Below are positions 15,001-21,271 of a DNA stretch of 41,551 nt, piece after piece. The stretch spans positions 1 through 41,551 of the IMG/VR virus record IMGVR_UViG_3300036846_000457. The stretch is one strand, 5' to 3'. Under the pieces are notes generated by a model. The model searched no databases. It worked only from the letters and a program-made list of their open reading frames with translations, and had not been told where the DNA came from. The position numbers and the translations under genes are program-made. Every line of letters begins with the position of its first letter. Positions within the stretch are counted from its first letter, which is position 1. The DNA is from a virus.

Positions 15001-15832
15001 GTTTGTTTGTTCCAACCACTACGAAAGCATTGGGTCTTATCGTGAAAGCTGATCTATATTTTACATTAATATTCATCGAATCGTGACCAACAATAGAATT
15101 GAGCTTTGTGTTGTCCTCAACTTTTGATAAATCACCATCGTGCTGAATTGCTACTAGCGGGTTGCTTTCAAATGACTCCATTGCAAACGTACCGTTGCTG
15201 CTTGTCAATGCTTTGGCTTCAAACGTTGCCACATAGCCAGCAAACAATTTTTCTATTATACTAATTACAGTAGATTTACCTGTTGCCGGTGGGCCATAGA
15301 ATACAAGAAACTTTTGAATCCAGCGTGAATCTCCTGATACAATTGCTCCTATAGCCCACTCTATTTTGTCTCGTTCTTCAGGAGAATATAGAACTCCTAG
15401 AAGCTCATCCCAACAATCGGTTTTACCAGGTTCTAGAGAATATGGAAGTTTTTTACTTACGTAATCTTTTTTTCTAGTTTCTGTGTTGGCAAAGGTTATA
15501 TGTTCATCTAATTGCTGATAACTACTATTATGTGGTAAATTTCGTACAAACTTGTTAAATCTTTCCCAACTACCACTACTAAAATTTCTAGTATAAAGCG
15601 GTTCTAGGACAGCACCTTTAATTCTAGAATCTTCCACAAAGTCATGTATATCGTTATCTACAAGTCTTCTGACATCAAATTCATTAGTGGACCACATACC
15701 AAGATTCTCATCCCAGACAGCGTAGAAAGATCCTCCTCTAATCATTAGATCATCAACGTTATCTACAATCCAATCTGGGTATGCTTGTGGGATGCCTTTA
15801 GTCTCCTTTACTTTAATTCGGTAGAAGTCCAC
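12062..15832 (-). CDS. SF3 helicase, AEP primase and family B DNA polymerase in one protein
   Basis: This is one unbroken frame of 1256 residues. Residues about 90-300 are a D5-type SF3 helicase: Walker A GPPATGKST (180-188), a Walker B-like segment ending QHDGD, sensor GTNKP (274-278) and NTRR (288-291). Residues about 440-600 match an archaeo-eukaryotic primase: IDFDL (507-511), SGKGIHLHY (540-548) and GIEIK (564-568). Residues about 700-860 are a 3'-5' exonuclease: FFDVEVY (702-708), GFNNRRYDN (745-753) and YCVND (842-846). Polymerase motifs follow: A DVASMHPTSI (944-953), B KIVINIVYG (1014-1022), C KTDS (1068-1071). Start GTG at 15832 follows AGGGGGTGAT. It probably unwinds, primes and copies the phage DNA. 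Primase after helicase reverses the usual order. Confidence 0.9.
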   Translation of the reverse strand: MDFYRIKVKETKGIPQAYPDWIVDNVDDLMIRGGSFYAVWDENLGMWSTNEFDVRRLVDNDIHDFVEDSRIKGAVLEPLYTRNFSSGSWERFNKFVRNLPHNSSYQQLDEHITFANTETRKKDYVSKKLPYSLEPGKTDCWDELLGVLYSPEERDKIEWAIGAIVSGDSRWIQKFLVFYGPPATGKSTVISIIEKLFAGYVATFEAKALTSSNGTFAMESFESNPLVAIQHDGDLSKVEDNTKLNSIVGHDSMNINVKYRSAFTIRPNAFVVVGTNKPVKISDAKSGNTRRLIDVHPTGVKIEPNRYHILIENIKYELGAIAFKCLQRYREMGKFYYENYLPTKMMMLTDTFYNFVEAYFDVFKSQDGIQLKHAWDLYKQYCEEANIVKRLQYHEVRDELCSYFAELKDRHVMGEKEYRSVYIGFKGLPEQGPTPFIPDTSYVIELSDYDPIYYDSAFNTLYPDQPAQLAKDSGYPRYKWEKVQTVLKDIDTTELHFVKVPEQHIVIDFDLVDEDGEKDLERNIEEASKFPPTYTELSKSGKGIHLHYIYSGNVHDLNPIYDVGIEIKTLLGDSSLRRKLTKCNNLEVATLTGGLPKKETKKMIETKSIQSERGLRELIERNLRKEIHPGTKPSIDFIHHILEEAYNDGLSYNVEDMRPIVLAFAAKSTNQALACIKLVQTMKFVGKDNMPEIDTDDKPIIFFDVEVYPNLFILCWKYQGSPTVVRMINPTADDIAPLFNQKLVGFNNRRYDNHILYGRYMGYSLEELFNLSQRIIFGDNRNQDGMFGEAYNISYADIYDFIATPKKGLKKFQIELGIHHLELDLAWDEPVPEGVWEKVEEYCVNDVIATEAVFEYKKQDFVARQILSELSGLSVNHTTQQHTAKIIFGDDKNPQRQFVYTDLSIEFPGYQFDGKESTYCDEVTGEGGYVYSEPGFYTNVALLDVASMHPTSIERLNLFGPYTKNFTALTEARMAIKHKDYDKARSLFDGRLARFLERAEDNPKSADQLAYALKIVINIVYGLTSARFENQFRDLRNKDNIVAKRGALFMIDLRHAVQDRGYQVAHIKTDSIKIPNATQDIIDFVIQFGRDYGYTFEHETTYDRFLLINDAVYVASVNGGWSAVGAQFQEPYVFKELFSHEPLEFDDLCEVKSVTQGSMYLGPEDEDQNELTGLRHVGRTGSFMPVKYDGHSLWRVKDGKRYHVSGTKGYQWIERDLAKYRESIDELHTDMEYFDKLKKDAIRSIERFVPFEELVS

Positions 15833-15848
15833 ATCACCCCCTATCGTT

Positions 15849-16385
15849 TCAAGCGATTTTGTTTCTATCTACAAGATATTCGGAGAATTGATACCAGATT
15901 TCGACACGTCTTTGATCTTTAGGGGGGTTATTAAGTGGGAGTATACCACCCTCACCGTTCGTATTATAAGTTCTCCAAACAAACCCATCTAGAATATCTT
16001 CAACATCTTCTTCATTGAATTCTGCGCCATCATTTAGAAAACTAAGATGCAAGTTATCTATGAATTCCCAAAACCATTCTCTTGCTGGAGTGCCAGTTGT
16101 AAATTCAGCTCTTCTAGAAAAAGCTATGAGCATTTCCAAAAGAGAACATCCAATAGCTCTCCAATCAGGAGGGGCTTTGAGTTTTGACTCAAATATAAAT
16201 TCGCCTCTTAGTTCTACACCATCTTCGGCTCTATTATCATCACCACGCAAAATCCATACAAATTCTGTACTATGAAGAATATGCAATAATTTCCAATAAG
16301 TTAGCGACGGAGTACTGGGTTGTTGTGGCTGTATAACCTTTGCGCAGAGCCACTTAAAATATGCGTTTTCAAGAGGCTCGTTCAT
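15849..16385 (-). CDS. Conserved phage replication-module protein
   Basis: This 178-residue soluble protein contains the strings FVWILRGDDNRAEDGVELRGEF, GCSLLEMLIAFSRR, WFWEFIDNL and RRVEIWYQFSEYL. I recognise this as a widespread siphovirus protein without assigned function, often near replication genes. It lies just upstream of the helicase-primase-polymerase, 16 bases from its GTG. The ATG at 16385 has only a weak ribosome binding site (GAGAATAAAC), so it is probably translated by coupling with the gene before it. Confidence 0.8.
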   Translation of the reverse strand: MNEPLENAYFKWLCAKVIQPQQPSTPSLTYWKLLHILHSTEFVWILRGDDNRAEDGVELRGEFIFESKLKAPPDWRAIGCSLLEMLIAFSRRAEFTTGTPAREWFWEFIDNLHLSFLNDGAEFNEEDVEDILDGFVWRTYNTNGEGGILPLNNPPKDQRRVEIWYQFSEYLVDRNKIA

Positions 16386-16387
16386 GT

Positions 16388-17095
16388 TTATTCTCGTTTA
16401 AACTTTGGGATACGAATAGAATGTCTTATATCAATATCTTTACCAACTTCAGCACCTAAGACTTCTTCTTGATAATATCCATGATCAATTAAAACTTCAT
16501 ATTCGGCTTCTAGACGTTCATTTCGAACATAACAAATACTAACGTCTTGAGAACCATGACCAAATCTAAGTACACCAACAATTTTCTCTGGATTATAAAT
16601 TGGAGCATCTTGTTCGTCGCACAAGATTTGATCGCCTTCATAAAATGTAATGGTCGTTTGTCGATAATCCATTTCGTTAGAGAAATACTCATCTCTATGA
16701 ATTATGTAAGGATGATCAGGACCTCTATTTTTTACTTCTTCATCATAATCCCAATCATCATCTTCGTCTGGGAAAATATGTATCACGATTTGCTCATTAT
16801 CTTCATCTATTCTTATTGGAATTAGGTCGATATTTTGTGGTCCATTGGATGGATGGTTGCTTACTGATTCATCTATTTCAGGAAATATAACAGATGGAAT
16901 ATCTTCATTTCCTATATCCATTTCAACTCGTTCGAAATCGAGTTTAAGTTGCGCACTTACTGGTTCTCTGTTTATTCTTTCAATTTTTTTTCTTAGTACA
17001 TACTTGTGTAAGAAATATCCAGCTCCAACACCGGCGCAAAACGATGCAACGCCTACGCCGGTTGGAAGCACCCAACTTTTTAATTGAACCCGCAT
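16388..17095 (-). CDS. Membrane-anchored acidic protein
   Basis: This 235-residue protein has one N-terminal membrane helix at about residues 13-33 (GVGVASFCAGVGAGYFLHKY), followed by a basic patch and a long acidic soluble domain (FPDEDDDWDYDEE). The soluble part is mostly beta-like with ITFYEGDQILCDEQDAPI and ends in a basic tail. The helix sits near the start like a signal anchor, with the bulk most likely in the cytoplasm given the basic flank after the helix. The ATG follows AAAGGAGG. Similar anchored proteins sit beside DUF6353 genes in other phages. The function is unknown. Confidence 0.75.
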   Translation of the reverse strand: MRVQLKSWVLPTGVGVASFCAGVGAGYFLHKYVLRKKIERINREPVSAQLKLDFERVEMDIGNEDIPSVIFPEIDESVSNHPSNGPQNIDLIPIRIDEDNEQIVIHIFPDEDDDWDYDEEVKNRGPDHPYIIHRDEYFSNEMDYRQTTITFYEGDQILCDEQDAPIYNPEKIVGVLRFGHGSQDVSICYVRNERLEAEYEVLIDHGYYQEEVLGAEVGKDIDIRHSIRIPKFKRE

Positions 17096-17104
17096 GAGCC
17101 TCCT

Positions 17105-18007
17105 TTAAATCTTATCGTAAATGACTCCATCAACATTAAAATCGAGCAATATACTTTGCTCAGTTCCATTCACAAATCTAGAATTAAAGGCCTCAAATAT
17201 ACCAAAGTCGATATAACCATCCCCATCACTGTCTTTTAACCATCCAACGACGGCTCCGGCACTAGATCTTGGTACACCAAGAGCATCATATGCTTCATTT
17301 AAAAACACATGCCCATATGCTAGAAGACGATTATTCAAAAAGTTTTGCTGACATTGAATAAACATGCGATTCAATTCAGAATCTCTTTTCCAATTATCAG
17401 AATACTCGTCAAAGAATTTTGCATAGGGGGAATATTTGTTCGGATCTACAACTTTAACAAGTTGCGTATTACCATCAGCGTCGGTAACAACTTCAGTCTT
17501 TGCCGCATGATAAATATCGAGTTCTCTTTCAGCTCCAAGTTCTTCACGAACTCTATCTCGATAATCATCATACGCCTTTTGAACAGCCGCATATGCTGCG
17601 ATTAAAGCGCTATTTCGTCGAGTCAATTGAACATGAGACCCAGTAAGAAGTCCAATTGAAGCAACACCTATAAGAACTGATGGCCCATAAAGCTTTACAA
17701 TTTTAAAACTAGCATGGCCATAAGCATAAATTGTTTTTGTATGTTGAACTACTGCATCTTCACCAGTAACAACTTCGGAAGTATGGTTATTAGGAAGTAG
17801 TATAGTTTCTTTAGGCTTTAAAATTTCAATATCTTTTTGAATTTCGTCAAGAGTAGCTGAAAGTTTCAATGTTGCACGACAAGCCAAAACGGTACTTGTA
17901 AGTGTTCCGGCAACACCAGCAGCAAAGAAAATATGAGGAGAATTCTTCTTAACGATTAACAACTGCCTACTTAATTTAGTAATTACCGATGTCGGTACTA
18001 GTTTCAT
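17105..18007 (-). CDS. DUF6353-like membrane protein 1
   Basis: This 300-residue protein has two membrane segments at about residues 26-46 (FFAAGVAGTLTSTVLACRAT) and 112-128 (VLIGVASIGLLTG). The phrase SPHIFFAAGVAGT and the segment ending LTRRNSALIAAYAAV match DUF6353 as I know it from phages. The C-terminus has LNEAYDALGVP and VVGWLKD, a module shared with two neighbours. It is tail-to-head coupled with the gene upstream (overlap at 18004-18007) and followed nine bases on by the anchored acidic protein. The family role is unknown; a membrane-bound replication or host-takeover complex is conceivable. Confidence 0.8.
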   Translation of the reverse strand: MKLVPTSVITKLSRQLLIVKKNSPHIFFAAGVAGTLTSTVLACRATLKLSATLDEIQKDIEILKPKETILLPNNHTSEVVTGEDAVVQHTKTIYAYGHASFKIVKLYGPSVLIGVASIGLLTGSHVQLTRRNSALIAAYAAVQKAYDDYRDRVREELGAERELDIYHAAKTEVVTDADGNTQLVKVVDPNKYSPYAKFFDEYSDNWKRDSELNRMFIQCQQNFLNNRLLAYGHVFLNEAYDALGVPRSSAGAVVGWLKDSDGDGYIDFGIFEAFNSRFVNGTEQSILLDFNVDGVIYDKI

Positions 18008-18660
18008 ACTGCCTCCAATTGTGGAAGATCGATCAAATATCCATCACGAACTTGCCGGATTTCGATGTTACGCAAATATGTCCAACCCCATTTATTATCT
18101 ACCGGTGATGTTGGTAATCCAATAAGATCGTACAAATCAGCTAACGAGGCAACTTCATATTTTTCGATAATATCAATAAGCCCTTCGACTACATTTTCAG
18201 CATCTGATTTATTTGCTAAGATAATTTCATTAACGTTATTAGGTCTTTCTGGTCTCCAACGATTAGGTTGATCTGGAAGATTAGCTCTATCTCTAGGATC
18301 TCTAGGATCTCTAGGATATGAATACGAGCTATATGATCTTGTTTGAATTGGGTTATTATAAGATACTCGAGGACGATATTCGAATGGTCTATGATAAGGA
18401 GCTCTTCCCTCACCAAATATAACTCGTTTGGATCCTTCACTTATCATATCCCAAACTAGGTTTCTAAGAGCTGGATAAAAAATATCTGCTATTACAAATT
18501 TACTAGCAGTTGTTAGGTTACCACCAAAGAAAATATCTTTAAATTTTCTACCAACTGGTTTTGGTTTGTTTATGACTTCTCCGGTAACAACCTTTTCAAT
18601 TTTCTTTTCTGGTATTTTTTCTTTATCTCTATCTTTATTGGTGTTACCTGTATAGTCCAT
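18004..18660 (-). CDS. Conserved phage protein with Arg/Tyr/Pro-rich linker
   Basis: In this 218-residue protein the order is: a charged N-terminus, a conserved-looking block GRKFKDIFFGGNLTTASKF through MISEGSKRVIFGEG (about residues 37-88), a flexible linker with PRDPRDPRDR repeats, and a C-terminal module with LADLYDLIGLP and KWGWTYL. I know the first block from proteins of gut and actinobacterial phages without a proven function. The C-terminal module recurs in the two DUF6353-like proteins nearby. The ATG follows AGGATAAT, with a two-base gap to the previous gene's stop. Confidence 0.75.
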   Translation of the reverse strand: MDYTGNTNKDRDKEKIPEKKIEKVVTGEVINKPKPVGRKFKDIFFGGNLTTASKFVIADIFYPALRNLVWDMISEGSKRVIFGEGRAPYHRPFEYRPRVSYNNPIQTRSYSSYSYPRDPRDPRDRANLPDQPNRWRPERPNNVNEIILANKSDAENVVEGLIDIIEKYEVASLADLYDLIGLPTSPVDNKWGWTYLRNIEIRQVRDGYLIDLPQLEAV

Positions 18661-18661
18661 A

Positions 18662-19096
18662 TTATCCTGTTGGCGCTTTTGGCATGATTGCAGGAGGTGA
18701 ACCGTTACCAGCAGCTGCCTTCTCTATCTCCTTTGCGAAGTCTTTAGGGACTATTCCATTTATAAATGCCGCTGCTGAATCAGAATCCATGGCTAATTCC
18801 ATAAATAATGCATCATAAGCCGCTGTTTGAGAAAACTCTTCTCTTAGAGCATTGCTCTTAACAAATCTCTTACCATCATCAGACTTGATACCATAAGCTA
18901 AAAGAACGATTCGTTTGAATTCAGCAACCAACATTTTATTGTCTTGTGCCTTAATGATTCGTTCAAGCGCTTCTTTCAAACCGCCTTTATATTCTACTTC
19001 AAGTTCTATAAGCTCGGTTTTGGTAAGATTGAAATAAAATGTTTCAGTTACTTTATCCCCATCAAAATCTTCATAGGTGACGTCTCGCTTGAACAT
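18662..19096 (-). CDS. Conserved phage protein of unknown function
   Basis: This 144-residue soluble protein starts MFKRDVTYEDFDGDKVTE and has a helical body with AEFKRIVLLAYG and REEFSQTAAYDALFMELA. It is a familiar type in siphoviruses of Gram-positive hosts, sometimes compared with tail assembly chaperones, but its early location here argues against a tail role. The ATG follows GAGAGGTAAA. A strong terminator lies 15 bases upstream and no promoter is visible between the two, so expression should depend on read-through. Confidence 0.75.
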   Translation of the reverse strand: MFKRDVTYEDFDGDKVTETFYFNLTKTELIELEVEYKGGLKEALERIIKAQDNKMLVAEFKRIVLLAYGIKSDDGKRFVKSNALREEFSQTAAYDALFMELAMDSDSAAAFINGIVPKDFAKEIEKAAAGNGSPPAIMPKAPTG

Positions 19097-19110
19097 TTTA
19101 CCTCTCTAGT

Positions 19111-19147
19111 AAAAGAAAAAGGAAATACCTTGCTAGGTACCTCCTTT
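19111..19147 (-). terminator. Rho-independent terminator
   Basis: The minus strand AAAGGAGGTACCT (19147-19135) pairs with AGGTATTTCCTTT (19130-19118), with two wobble pairs, followed by TTTTTCTTTT. It is closely similar to the terminator at 20624-20657. It stands between the gene at 19153 and the long early operon starting at 19096. Confidence 0.85.
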
Positions 19148-19152
19148 ATGAT

Positions 19153-19317
19153 TCACTTGGTGATGAATTTCTTGTTTTTGATGCACTCATACGCCGCATC
19201 ATACCCCTTTTCCACCAACCCGCTAACTGCGAACCCGGCAACAGTGCCGAGAACGAGCTTTGCAAGCTTGTGCTTCATGGGCATTGACGACGCAGTCTTT
19301 GCGATCACTTCAACCAT
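19153..19317 (-). CDS. Small basic amphipathic protein
   Basis: This 54-residue protein starts MVEVIAKTASSMPMKHK. It has a glycine-containing hydrophobic stretch (LAKLVLGTVAGFAVSGLV) that could lie in the membrane and a basic end (CIKNKKFITK). The ATG at 19317 follows AAAGGAGTGATTGTA. It is transcribed from promoter P2 and ends 5 bases before a terminator, so it is a single-gene unit. Its base composition is GC-richer than its neighbours. The function is unknown. Confidence 0.75.
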   Translation of the reverse strand: MVEVIAKTASSMPMKHKLAKLVLGTVAGFAVSGLVEKGYDAAYECIKNKKFITK

Positions 19318-19344
19318 TACAATCACTCCTTTAAGTGTTCTCTC

Positions 19345-19370
19345 ATTATAATGATTGTAATTTTTGCGAA
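19345..19370 (-). promoter_or_regulatory. Phage-type promoter P2
   Basis: The minus strand reads TTCGCA (19370-19365), 14 bases, TATAAT (19350-19345), then GAGAGA. It lies directly behind the stop of the tiny peptide gene at 19371 and serves the gene at 19153. Confidence 0.85.
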
Positions 19371-19457
19371 TTACTCGTGGTTCTTGATTACAGCTGTGAT
19401 AATGCTGGCCAGAATGAGGAGGATAATAACGATAAGAGCCTTGATTTTGTTGTCCAT
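19371..19457 (-). CDS. Tiny membrane peptide
   Basis: This 28-residue peptide starts MDNKIKALIVIILLILASII and ends KNHE. It is a single hydrophobic helix with charged ends. AAAGGAATTAAA before ATG at 19457 is a good ribosome binding site. It follows the DUF6353-like gene by 10 bases and its stop touches the upstream box of promoter P2. It is probably inserted in the host membrane; its role is unknown. Confidence 0.65.
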   Translation of the reverse strand: MDNKIKALIVIILLILASIITAVIKNHE

Positions 19458-19467
19458 TTTAATTCCT

Positions 19468-20223
19468 TTATAGTGTTTTGGTATAATTATATTCAAATGT
19501 GATACAAGGACGACCATCTTCAGTTAATGCTGTTGAAAATGTTAATTCCATTAGTTTATCTGAAGTCCAACCAATATTATTTGATGCCGTAGTTTGTCGA
19601 AGACCTATCATATAATAGAAATCATCAAGCGTAGCGTAATCATGTTTCAATAATTTAGAATTAAGTTCGTTTACGGATCTCCTTAATTTCTCCATATCAC
19701 AAGCAAAATATCTCATTGTAAACATTTCACAGCATAAAACGTTACCTGGGCCTATTACTAGTACATCTTGAGAAGGAGGGGGCTTAATTTCTACCTGTTC
19801 GGCGACCACTTTATCTCGAATGGATCGATCTTTATTTGGACCGAACTCTTCAACCACCTTGCTTCGATAATCAGAATATGCTCGTTCTGTGAAAGCGAGT
19901 AGAGCGTTAGCGGCAATTGTTTTTTTGGTTTCCATTCGTTTAGCACCAACGATGCACACAATCGTAGAAACTGTGGAAATTGCCGGTGGAATATAGACTT
20001 TCCAGACAAGTTGCGTTCGTTCCTTTAGGCGTTCTCTTGGATTAACCGCCGGGGCATTTTTCTCTTCTTGCTCCCGGATCATATTAGCTGCATCGAACGA
20101 AGCTTTTGCTACCAAAAACGCAGTAGTTAACGTCCCAACTCCAGCAGCAACAGAGAAAATAAGAGGAGAATTAGCCTTTATGTTCTTTAAAACACTTCCG
20201 CTGAATTGAGACAGTTTACTCAT
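19468..20223 (-). CDS. DUF6353-like membrane protein 2
   Basis: This 251-residue protein has two membrane segments at about residues 19-39 (PLIFSVAAGVGTLTTAFLVA) and 73-91 (YIPPAISTVSTIVCIVGA), the second followed by a KTIAANALLAFTERAYSDYR helix like that of the protein at 17105. This supports distant paralogy within DUF6353. The C-terminus has LDDFYYMIGL and NIGWTSD, the shared module. I place the start at ATG 20223, overlapping the previous stop (ATGA), not at the longer frame's first ATG. The role is unknown. Confidence 0.8.
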   Translation of the reverse strand: MSKLSQFSGSVLKNIKANSPLIFSVAAGVGTLTTAFLVAKASFDAANMIREQEEKNAPAVNPRERLKERTQLVWKVYIPPAISTVSTIVCIVGAKRMETKKTIAANALLAFTERAYSDYRSKVVEEFGPNKDRSIRDKVVAEQVEIKPPPSQDVLVIGPGNVLCCEMFTMRYFACDMEKLRRSVNELNSKLLKHDYATLDDFYYMIGLRQTTASNNIGWTSDKLMELTFSTALTEDGRPCITFEYNYTKTL

Positions 20224-20369
20224 CGTGCTTTCCGCATCTCCCTTACAAAAATCCAGATCAGCCAGAATCCACCAGTAATGCATGTTAAAAGAACATCAAC
20301 GATAAATTTTAAAAAGCCGTAACGCTTCCTCTTAGGCATTTGATAAACATAATAATTAGTATCGACCAT
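20220..20369 (-). CDS. Small membrane protein
   Basis: This 49-residue protein starts MVDTNYYVYQMPKRKRYG and continues with a hydrophobic stretch LKFIVDVLLTCITGGFWLIW, then a basic end (VREMRKAR). The T-x-G-G-F-W-L-I-W pattern resembles small two-helix membrane proteins such as phage superinfection-immunity-like peptides, though at this length that is tentative. The ATG at 20369 follows AAAGGAG. It is behind promoter P3 and the folded leader at 20395-20456, and coupled to the DUF6353-like gene. Confidence 0.7.
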   Translation of the reverse strand: MVDTNYYVYQMPKRKRYGFLKFIVDVLLTCITGGFWLIWIFVREMRKAR

Positions 20370-20394
20370 AAATAAACTCCTTTCAAAAAATATT

Positions 20395-20456
20395 ATGAGA
20401 AGCTCAGATTTCTCTGAGTTTGGCTGAATGCCAAAAAGCTGGCTTCGCTTCCTCTC
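20395..20456 (-). ncRNA. Structured leader RNA element C
   Basis: After promoter P3 the minus strand folds into several hairpins: CTCAGA-GAAA-TCTGAG (20418-20403), GCCA..TGGC (20443-20430), and an outer arm with ATGAGAGGAAGC (20458-20447) opposite GCTTCTCAT (20403-20395), with a bulge. A run TATTTTTTG follows. It lies 25 bases before the ribosome binding site of the gene at 20220 and may be a regulatory leader. Confidence 0.5.
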
Positions 20457-20482
20457 ATTATAAGCGTTGTTTTTTTTGCGAA
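20457..20482 (-). promoter_or_regulatory. Phage-type promoter P3
   Basis: The minus strand reads TTCGCA (20482-20477), 14 bases, TATAAT (20462-20457), then GAGAGG. The spacer AAAAAAACAACGCT is identical to that of P4. It drives element C and the genes at 20220 and 19468. Confidence 0.85.
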
Positions 20483-20490
20483 CTGAAAAA

Positions 20491-20583
20491 AATGAAGAGA
20501 TGGATCGCAGGCTACCCCGCCTTTCGTTGGGCCGCATCGGTTCTTACGAACCTAGCTCGATCCTCCTGCGAGATGCTCTCTTC
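20491..20583 (-). ncRNA. Structured small RNA B with own promoter and terminator-like end
   Basis: Between P4 and P3 there are 93 bases with no gene of their own. GAAGAGA (20583-20577), just after the -10 box, pairs with TCTCTTC (20500-20494), and TCGCAGG with CCTGCGA inside it. Within is a GGTTC-GTAA-GAACC hairpin with a GNRA loop. The closing stem is followed by ATTTTTTT. Promoter, compact fold and T-run make a discrete small RNA likely. An AGGAGG in the 5' part has no start codon at a useful distance. Confidence 0.7.
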
Positions 20584-20609
20584 ATTATAAGCGTTGTTTT
20601 TTTTGCGAA
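20584..20609 (-). promoter_or_regulatory. Phage-type promoter P4
   Basis: The minus strand reads TTCGCA (20609-20604), 14 bases, TATAAT (20589-20584), then GAAGAG. It drives RNA element B. Confidence 0.85.
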
Positions 20610-20623
20610 CATGAAAGATCATG

Positions 20624-20657
20624 AAAAAAAAGGAAATACCTTGGTAGGTACTTCCTT
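20624..20657 (-). terminator. Rho-independent terminator
   Basis: The minus strand AAGGAAGTACCT (20657-20646) pairs with AGGTATTTCCTT (20641-20630), then eight T. It is nearly the same sequence as the terminator at 19111-19147. It ends the gene at 20663. Confidence 0.9.
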
Positions 20658-20662
20658 ATCAT

Positions 20663-20896
20663 TTAAGCACTTACGGGCTTAATAACTTCGGCTTTGTTGT
20701 TCTTCTTATTCTCACGCCGCGTCTGGTATTTGTCATACAATGTGACTGCACCATAAGTAACAGCTCCAATCGCTACCGGTACGACAATGCCAATTACGCC
20801 TGTCATACCAACAACTTTGAGCTGATCACCAACGGTGAGATCGCCTTGCTTCTTCTTCCAGATGCTTGTGGTCTTCTCAACGACAACATCTTCCAT
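20663..20896 (-). CDS. Small membrane protein
   Basis: This 77-residue protein has a charged N-terminus, a membrane helix at about residues 27-51 (VVGMTGVIGIVVPVAIGAVT), then a basic tail (YQTRRENKKNNKAEVIK) likely in the cytoplasm. The ATG at 20896 follows TTAAGGAG. It is a single-gene unit between promoter P5 and a hairpin terminator and is somewhat GC-richer than its surroundings. The function is unknown. Confidence 0.8.
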   Translation of the reverse strand: MEDVVVEKTTSIWKKKQGDLTVGDQLKVVGMTGVIGIVVPVAIGAVTYGAVTLYDKYQTRRENKKNNKAEVIKPVSA

Positions 20897-20921
20897 TATT
20901 ACTCCTTAATAGTAATCTCTC

Positions 20922-20947
20922 ATTATATGCGTTGTAAATCTTGCGAA
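20922..20947 (-). promoter_or_regulatory. Phage-type promoter P5
   Basis: The minus strand reads TTCGCA (20947-20942), 14 bases, TATAAT (20927-20922), then GAGAGA. It serves the gene at 20663. Confidence 0.85.
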
Positions 20948-20979
20948 GAAAAACTAAAGCCCTTGTAGGGGCCTTAGCT
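20948..20979 (-). terminator. Rho-independent terminator
   Basis: The minus strand CTAAGGCCC (20977-20969) pairs with GGGCTTTAG (20962-20954), followed by TTTTTC. It is packed between the stop of the gene at 20980 and promoter P5. Confidence 0.85.
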
Positions 20980-21183
20980 TTATGACCTTACGGGCATCCT
21001 GTTCCAAACTTTATCAATTGCGGCTTCAACAAGTTCGAGTTCATCCCAAACACACATCGGTGAGACGATAAGGTTATCCCGATAAGCGCAAAGCGCCTTC
21101 AAGGTAACTTCATCATCTGAAACGATTACGTTCTCAATATTACTCTCTTTGTTAAAGACTTTTGAAATTAGGTTCTTAAACAT
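20980..21183 (-). CDS. Small phage protein of unknown function
   Basis: This 67-residue soluble protein starts MFKNLISKVFNKESNIENV. It has a short basic amphipathic start and an acidic helical end (WDELELVEAAIDKVWNRMP). The ATG at 21183 follows AAAGGAGAATTA; the longer frame to 21429 runs back over a promoter and terminator and is rejected. It is a single-gene unit with P6 in front and a hairpin terminator behind. Confidence 0.75.
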   Translation of the reverse strand: MFKNLISKVFNKESNIENVIVSDDEVTLKALCAYRDNLIVSPMCVWDELELVEAAIDKVWNRMPVRS

Positions 21184-21204
21184 TAATTCTCCTTTATAGT
21201 CTCC

Positions 21205-21230
21205 ATTATATGCGTTGTAAATTTTGCGAA
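21205..21230 (-). promoter_or_regulatory. Phage-type promoter P6
   Basis: The minus strand reads TTCGCA (21230-21225), 14 bases, TATAAT (21210-21205), then GGAGAC. It serves the gene at 20980. Confidence 0.85.
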
Positions 21231-21236
21231 TAAAAT

Positions 21237-21267
21237 GGAAAAAGAGAACCGTTGTGGCTCTCCTTTT
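21237..21267 (-). terminator. Rho-independent terminator
   Basis: The minus strand GGAGAGCC pairs with GGTTCTCTTT (21267-21256 with 21250-21241), followed by TTCC. It ends the gene at 21272. Confidence 0.8.
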
Positions 21268-21271
21268 TAGA

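Noticed and set aside
20220-20537. Longer 105-codon reading of the small membrane protein gene
   Set aside because: The extra 56 codons run through promoter P3, the leader hairpins and a T-run, so they are not translated as one protein.
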